A stretch of 9,109 nucleotides of DNA from Acidobacteriota bacterium (GTDB lineage Bacteria; Acidobacteriota; HRBIN11). Location: contig JANXAA010000063.1 of assembly GCA_025061865.1 (NCBI GenBank), positions 1-9,109 on the forward strand, given 5' to 3'. The position numbers and the translations under genes are program-made. The notes under the pieces were generated by a model. The model did not search any database. It had not been told where the DNA came from and saw only the letters and a list, made by a program, of their open reading frames with translations. Shown piece by piece: positions 5,233 to 9,109 of the stretch (position 1 is the first letter of the stretch; every line of letters begins with the position of its first letter).

Positions 5233-7059
5233 ATGAGGTGGGGGTTTGTGGGGATATGGGTCGTGTGGGGCTGGGGCCTGGCCGGTGGGGCGTGGGGGCA
5301 GTGCCAGCTCAGCGACCGTCAGACGACGCCGGACGGGCGATGGGAGGACGTGACGGTCACGTGTAGCTTCACGCACAGGGCGGGGCCGATTCCGGTCGGG
5401 TGTTGTGACGGGCCCTGCAATATCGACATCAATCTGGAGTACGTGTGCCGGGAGGAGGCGCTGGAGGCTTGGTTGGAGTATCGGCCGGAGGATGGGGCCT
5501 GGGCGTCGATGGGGGCGCCCCTGGAGCGGCGGGTGATTCGGAACGACTGTGGGCCCTGCTGTGACGGGGGTCGGAGTGGCAGGTGTGGGCACCTTCGGGG
5601 CGAGTGGGATTTTACGGGGGCCCGGACGGTGCGGCTGCCGTGTGATGAGCGGCGGTACCATTTCAGGTTATGGGTGCGGTATCGGTCGGCCGAGGGAGAT
5701 GAATGGACGATGGTGGAGTGGACGCGTGAGCATCAGACGTGCAAGCCGCCTCCGGCGGGGTGTGTGACGACGGGTCCCCATGCGGGGGACGGCTGTTGCG
5801 ACCCGGCGGAGAATGCGGACCCGGGGACGGGCAACAACTTGAATCCCCGGTGCATCGCCCTGTTTGGGGGCGGGGGGGCCGCCGGGCGGCATCGGGTGTG
5901 TTGTCGGCCGGCCTCGCGGTGGCCGCCGGGGGGCGACCCGGGGCATCCGGTGGAGGGGCATGCGCCGTGGGGATGGACGCTGCCGGGGTGGTGCGACCGG
6001 TGTGGGGGCGGGACGGGGTGTCAGGGGCCGGGGGACTGTGGGGCGGGGCAGGTGTGTTGCGACGGGGTGTGTCAGGAGGGGGACACGTGTGAAGCGCCGT
6101 CGGCATTGTACGTGGTCATCGCCGTTTACGGTTCGGCGGGACACCGGGCGGAGGCGCGCCATCGGGGGGTCAACGTGCGGGTTCCGATGAGTTTTCGGGT
6201 GTGGGACCCGGCGGCGGGGCGGTACGTCTGGGAGCGGCGGGGCGACGGGCCGGAGGCGCCGCCCCAGAAGCCGTGTCGGAACCGGGCGGGGAAGGTTTTG
6301 GATGAGGAGCTGGCGTGCTGGTCGCGGCCGTGGCTGGTGCCGGACTATGGGGAGAACCCCCGGGGGATTGTGCGGACGCATCGGATTCGGCTGTCGGGGC
6401 CGCGGACGGTCATCGTGCAGCCCGAGTGCGGGGTCGAGTTCAATGCGGTGCTGAATCCGGCCAAGCTGGCGGAGCGGTTTGCGGGTCCGGTCATCACGTT
6501 TGACCCGGGGTGGGGCCTGCGGGTGGACATGGGTGGGGGTTCCAGATGTCCGGTGCGGCAGGACGTGTGTGGGGACGGGCGGCCGTGCGGGGTGTGTCCG
6601 GATGGGCGGGCGCCGGAGCTGGACGGGTCGTGCCTGGGCGGGGGCGAGCCGCGGGGGCGGGCGTGTCCGGTCGACGGTTCGAGGTGCGAGGCGGCGTGTG
6701 TGTATGCCATCGACCTGACGGACGTGTACGAGCGGCGGGAGACGCCGAGCTGGTGTTTCGAGATGTCTCGGCCGGTGGGGCCGTTTCGGAAGTACGACCG
6801 GGCGTGCGAGGGGGTGGCGGTGCGGCCGTGTCCGTCGACGGTGGGGAATGCGTATGACGACTGGCGGGTGTCGAGTCCCTGGTGCTGGGAGCAGACGAAG
6901 CCGAAGCCGCCGGACATTGGGCAGCCGGCGAGCTTTGGGGAGCCGCCGAACTGCACGGTGGAGGTTTTGGACGGCTGTTGGGACGCGGCGGTCCTGAAGG
7001 CGCCCTGTGGGGCGGCCTCGAAGGGGTCGAGACCCCAGACTCGGCCGAAGCGGCCGTGA
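5233..7059 (+). CDS. Large secreted cysteine-rich protein of unknown function
   Basis: From ATG 5233 (AAGGAGG at 5220-5226) the product has 608 residues. A signal peptide with a Trp/Gly-rich core ends near GAWG-Q (cut after residue 22). I count about 44 cysteines, including several adjacent pairs (GCCDGPC, GPCCDGG, GCCDP, VCCRP, VCCDG). The segment at 263-286 (C-x5-C-x5-CC-x3-C-x5-C) looks like a small disulfide-knotted module; another Cys cluster lies around 437-480. A middle part (about 290-430) reads as beta-rich sequence with fewer cysteines. I recognise no named family. It is probably exported and stabilised by disulfides, and its position 17 bases after the metalloprotease stop suggests one transcript. 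An in-frame GTG at 5203 is a weaker start. Codon use is extremely G-rich, like its neighbour. Confidence 0.7.
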   Translation: MRWGFVGIWVVWGWGLAGGAWGQCQLSDRQTTPDGRWEDVTVTCSFTHRAGPIPVGCCDGPCNIDINLEYVCREEALEAWLEYRPEDGAWASMGAPLERRVIRNDCGPCCDGGRSGRCGHLRGEWDFTGARTVRLPCDERRYHFRLWVRYRSAEGDEWTMVEWTREHQTCKPPPAGCVTTGPHAGDGCCDPAENADPGTGNNLNPRCIALFGGGGAAGRHRVCCRPASRWPPGGDPGHPVEGHAPWGWTLPGWCDRCGGGTGCQGPGDCGAGQVCCDGVCQEGDTCEAPSALYVVIAVYGSAGHRAEARHRGVNVRVPMSFRVWDPAAGRYVWERRGDGPEAPPQKPCRNRAGKVLDEELACWSRPWLVPDYGENPRGIVRTHRIRLSGPRTVIVQPECGVEFNAVLNPAKLAERFAGPVITFDPGWGLRVDMGGGSRCPVRQDVCGDGRPCGVCPDGRAPELDGSCLGGGEPRGRACPVDGSRCEAACVYAIDLTDVYERRETPSWCFEMSRPVGPFRKYDRACEGVAVRPCPSTVGNAYDDWRVSSPWCWEQTKPKPPDIGQPASFGEPPNCTVEVLDGCWDAAVLKAPCGAASKGSRPQTRPKRP

Positions 7060-7530
7060 CCTGTCGATATAGGGGTAGGGGAAGGTGGACCGAGCGGATT
7101 GGGGTCGAGGGGCCCGTAGTGGGCCGGAGGCCGGTCCCCAGGCTGGAAACGGGGGTAGCCATGGAGTGGAGGGCGTTTTTCCATGTGGGGCGGCCGGGGG
7201 GGCTGAGGGGCGACCCGAGGTCCTCGTGAACCGGGGGACCGGCCTCATCGTGGATATGAAGGTTCGGACCCGGGGGCGCTGGACGTCGAGTAGCGGGCCG
7301 GGCACGGAGGTTTGCATAGAATGGATGGCGTTTTTGGTTTGGGGGTAAGACTCTGGGCAGCGTTCCGGGCGTGGCGGAACGGACGGGATAGGAAGGCCGC
7401 CGTTGAGGCCATCTGGGAGGACGTCCGGGTGGTCCGAGAGGGGGCTCGGGCGGCCGAGTGGCGGTCCGAGGCTCTCATGGACCAGCGGGCCGAGCTTATC
7501 GGGGCCGAAGGAGATCAGGGGAGACGCCGC
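7060..7530. other. Gene-poor stretch with a decayed direct repeat
   Basis: No convincing gene fills these 471 bases. Two motifs occur twice in the same order: GTAGYGGGCCGG (7116-7127 and 7290-7301) and TGGAKGGCGTTTTT (7167-7180 and 7322-7335), suggesting an old imperfect duplication. GGGCCGG (7121-7127) can pair with CCGGTCC (7131-7137). An open frame runs from ATG 7321 (GGAGG at 7306-7310) straight into the first prepilin gene without a stop. Its 70 codons encode a hydrophilic, Ala/Arg/Glu-rich sequence that looks moderately protein-like. It may be an N-terminal extension, a remnant or chance; the prepilin signature and a better-placed ribosome site favour the later start at 7531. Confidence 0.4.
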
Positions 7531-7899
7531 ATGAAGAAGGCTTGGGGTCCCAAGCGGGTTGCGGAGGCCGGGACGACCCTTCTGGAGGTCCTGATCGCTT
7601 TGGTCGTCCTGGGCTGGGCGCTGGGGACGGCGGCCCTGGCCCTGGGAGCCTGGCAGGGTCAGTACCGGCGGGCCGTGGCAGCCTGGCGGTGTCGGGAGGT
7701 GCTGGGGGCCGTGCGGGTCCAGGCGTCTGTCGGCCAGGTCGCCTGCGGACGACCGGCCTGGGAGATTCAGGGGGGCGCCTGTCGGGCATGGGTCGAGCCA
7801 GCGGTCGACTGCCGGAGCGTCGCCGTGCAGCTCCAGGTCGCCGGGCTAGGACCGCACAGGACATACGAGGTCGTCATTCCCATAGAGGGCCTGCGATGA
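7531..7899 (+). CDS. Prepilin-type protein, PilV/GspI-like minor pilin
   Basis: From ATG 7531 the protein has 122 residues. AGGGGAG at 7517-7523 is an excellent ribosome site 7 bases upstream. The leader MKKAWGPKRVAEAG is followed by TTLLEVLIALVVLGW, the class III signal of type IV pilins and pseudopilins: Gly14 at -1, Glu19 at +5 and a hydrophobic helix. The prepilin peptidase PilD would cut after Gly14. Position +1 is Thr, not the common Phe. The short globular part has four cysteines (WRCRE, VACGR, GACRA, DCRS) that could form disulfides. Size and order suit a PilV- or GspI-like minor subunit that primes pilus or pseudopilus assembly. The ATG of a longer reading of the next gene overlaps its stop (ATGA at 7896-7899). 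Base composition is less G-skewed than in the preceding block. Confidence 0.8.
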   Translation: MKKAWGPKRVAEAGTTLLEVLIALVVLGWALGTAALALGAWQGQYRRAVAAWRCREVLGAVRVQASVGQVACGRPAWEIQGGACRAWVEPAVDCRSVAVQLQVAGLGPHRTYEVVIPIEGLR

Positions 7900-7934
7900 G
7901 GGCAAAGGGCAGAGGGCAAAGGGCAAGGGGCAAA
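7900..7934 (+). repeat. Heptamer tandem repeat array, unit GGGCAAA
   Basis: Five perfect-register units read GGGCAAA, GGGCAGA, GGGCAAA, GGGCAAG, GGGCAAA. They start directly after the stop of the first prepilin gene and lie in the gap before the second. This is a fourth consensus unit with the same 7-base period as the arrays around the pan genes. Confidence 0.85.
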
Positions 7935-8003
7935 GAGGACCCCAAACGACACATCAGAGACCCGGGTCCGGGGTCTGTCGGCCGAGGTCCTTCCCTATGG
8001 CCT

Positions 8004-9041
8004 ATGCGCGTTGCCCCGCGGGGGGCGACGCTGCTGGAGGTCCTGGTGGCGGCGGGCCTGGCGTCCGGGGTCCTGCTCATCGCCGGGACGCTGTATGTGG
8101 CGGTACTCTCGACGGAGCGGACGACCCGGGAACTGGTGGGTTCAACGCCTGGGGTGGGTCTCTCGGATGTCCTGCAGGACCTTTTGTCTTGCAGGGGCAC
8201 GCCCGTCCTAAGGGCCTCGAGCGGCGAGTCGGAGGGTGGGCCCGTCTTCCGATGGTGGCGGCAGGCCGTCTGCGTGCGGGCCTACGTCCTGGACGTTCAG
8301 TCGGCCGGAGCCGGGGCCTACGTCCTGCGGTTCCGGTCGGCGGCCGACGTCGGGAGCCTACGGATGCTTTGGTCGCTGGCGGAGGCGCTGGCTGGGCCGG
8401 AGGGGCCGGAGGGGTGGGTGCAGGTCCGGACGGTCGACGGGTGCGTCTGCCGGGCCGACTTTGGGACACCGACCGCCACCCCGGTGGATCTGGTCGTCCA
8501 GCCGTGCGAGGCCTGCGTACCGACGCCCGGTCCCGTGGAGGCGACGCCGACGGCGCCGGACCGCCCGGAGGTATGGGCCCAGGTCGTCGTCGTACCACCG
8601 GGGGGCCGGCGCCCGGCGGGCGCGCCGCCGGAGGTATCGCCCCAGGGGCTGTCGCTGATCTTCCTGGCGGGTGTCGGGGGGCGGTCGGCGGAGGCGTTTC
8701 CCCGAAGTGGCGTGCGGTGGCTCTCCCCGTACATTCACTTGCCGAGTCCGACGGTGGACGCGGCCATCACGCGGACGGCCTGGGGTTCGCCGTACCGGAC
8801 GGGCGAGGTCGGGGCATCGGACGTGCTGATGGAGGACCTCGACGGGGACGGCGACGGGGAGCTCGAGCTGGACGAGGCGCCGGCTCGGCGGCTGGTACCG
8901 GCCTCGGCCGTCGAGGGGTGGACGCTGTGGACGACGGGCTTTGGGCGGCTTCGCAGGTCGGTGCCCGTGCGGTGCGGTCCGCTGACGATCCCCGTCGGGG
9001 ACACTCGGGCATGCCGGTCTGACGCCTTTGGGCCCTTGTAA
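8004..9041 (+). CDS. Prepilin-type protein, PilW/GspJ-like minor pilin with EF-hand-like loop
   Basis: From ATG 8004 the product has 345 residues. MRVAPRG precedes ATLLEVLVAAGLASGVLL, a class III prepilin signal with Gly7 at -1 and Glu12 at +5, followed by a hydrophobic helix. The following ERTTRELVGS...VLQDLL region and the size suit PilW- or GspJ-like subunits. A proline-rich segment lies in the middle (about 175-215, PTPGPVEATPTAP). DGDGDGELELDE at 280-291 (8841-8876) fits the canonical EF-hand calcium loop: D280, D282, D284, G285, L287 and E291. Several cysteines are present. The start is uncertain: 8004 has only a weak, distant ribosome site, whereas an in-frame ATG at 7896 overlaps the previous stop but would add 36 residues encoded by the heptamer array. 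The same frame is open upstream to 7458, mostly opposite the first prepilin's frame. Confidence 0.78.
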   Translation: MRVAPRGATLLEVLVAAGLASGVLLIAGTLYVAVLSTERTTRELVGSTPGVGLSDVLQDLLSCRGTPVLRASSGESEGGPVFRWWRQAVCVRAYVLDVQSAGAGAYVLRFRSAADVGSLRMLWSLAEALAGPEGPEGWVQVRTVDGCVCRADFGTPTATPVDLVVQPCEACVPTPGPVEATPTAPDRPEVWAQVVVVPPGGRRPAGAPPEVSPQGLSLIFLAGVGGRSAEAFPRSGVRWLSPYIHLPSPTVDAAITRTAWGSPYRTGEVGASDVLMEDLDGDGDGELELDEAPARRLVPASAVEGWTLWTTGFGRLRRSVPVRCGPLTIPVGDTRACRSDAFGPL

Positions 9042-9072
9042 GGGAGGAACGAACCGCGAAGGGCACATCGCT

Positions 9073-9109
9073 ATGCGACTGGGTACGAATAGGCTTTTGG
9101 AGCGGTCTG
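9073..9109 (+). CDS. Possible start of a third pilin-operon gene, truncated by the window
   Basis: ATG at 9073 opens a frame to the window end, MRLGTNRLLERS, a short basic N-terminus. AAGGG at 9058-9062 could serve as a ribosome site. After PilV-like and PilW-like genes, a PilX/GspK-like gene would be the usual neighbour, but only 12 residues are visible and no prepilin cleavage motif is reached. The identity is inferred from order alone. Confidence 0.3.
   Translation, partial: MRLGTNRLLERS

Noticed and set aside
7065..7071. Promoter at CGATATA, shared with the site before panB
   Set aside because: A 7-base match with no -35 element and a 460-base distance to the prepilin start is too weak.
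5668..7317. 549-codon minus-strand open frame opposite the Cys-rich gene
   Set aside because: It is Arg/Pro/His-rich throughout with no domain pattern. Stop codons are simply rare in this G-skewed DNA, and the plus frame has a signal peptide, ribosome site and regular cysteines.
7997..9022. Plus-strand open frame from ATG 7997, with a better-spaced GAGGT before it
   Set aside because: The translation is Gly/Ala/Arg low complexity. The prepilin signal, EF-hand loop and acidic segments lie in the 8004 frame.

Overview
The window is GC-rich bacterial DNA. Its conserved genes are on the plus strand, apart from the first 42 codons of a minus-strand gene at the left edge. A lipoprotein-type signal and at least two type IV prepilin-like proteins suggest an envelope that assembles pili, most likely diderm. 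I cannot name the taxon; an uncultured GC-rich lineage would fit, but that is a guess.

Region 1 (1-2772) is core metabolism. A divergent MmgE/PrpD-family start lies at the left edge. It is followed by panB, panC and panD, which encode three of the steps towards pantothenate (vitamin B5): ketopantoate, pantothenate ligation and beta-alanine. panB and panC are tightly coupled. panD stands apart behind a 340-base gap that holds a likely terminator. The gaps here carry arrays of 7-base tandem repeats with several different consensus units.

Region 2 (about 2925-7350) is an accessory block with a very different base composition: the coding strand has far more G than C, with codons such as GGG, CGG and GTG. 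It holds a protein-kinase-like gene that has lost its catalytic residues and switches frame at a poly-G tract. Next comes a lipoprotein with a matrixin-like zinc protease motif, then a large secreted protein with more than 40 cysteines; these last two look like one operon. Two unusual AT-rich sites precede the kinase-like gene and the protease gene. A gene-poor stretch (7060-7530) closes the block.

Region 3 (7531-9109) returns to a more balanced composition. It encodes two prepilin-like proteins resembling minor pilins (PilV-like and PilW-like) in a probable operon, and the start of a possible third gene at the right edge. A 7-base repeat array of the same general kind as in region 1 lies between the two prepilin genes.

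The most unusual content is the accessory block (pseudokinase, metalloprotease, cysteine-rich protein) and the heptamer arrays in the gaps around it. Whether the block works with the pilin genes is not shown by the sequence; only proximity suggests it.
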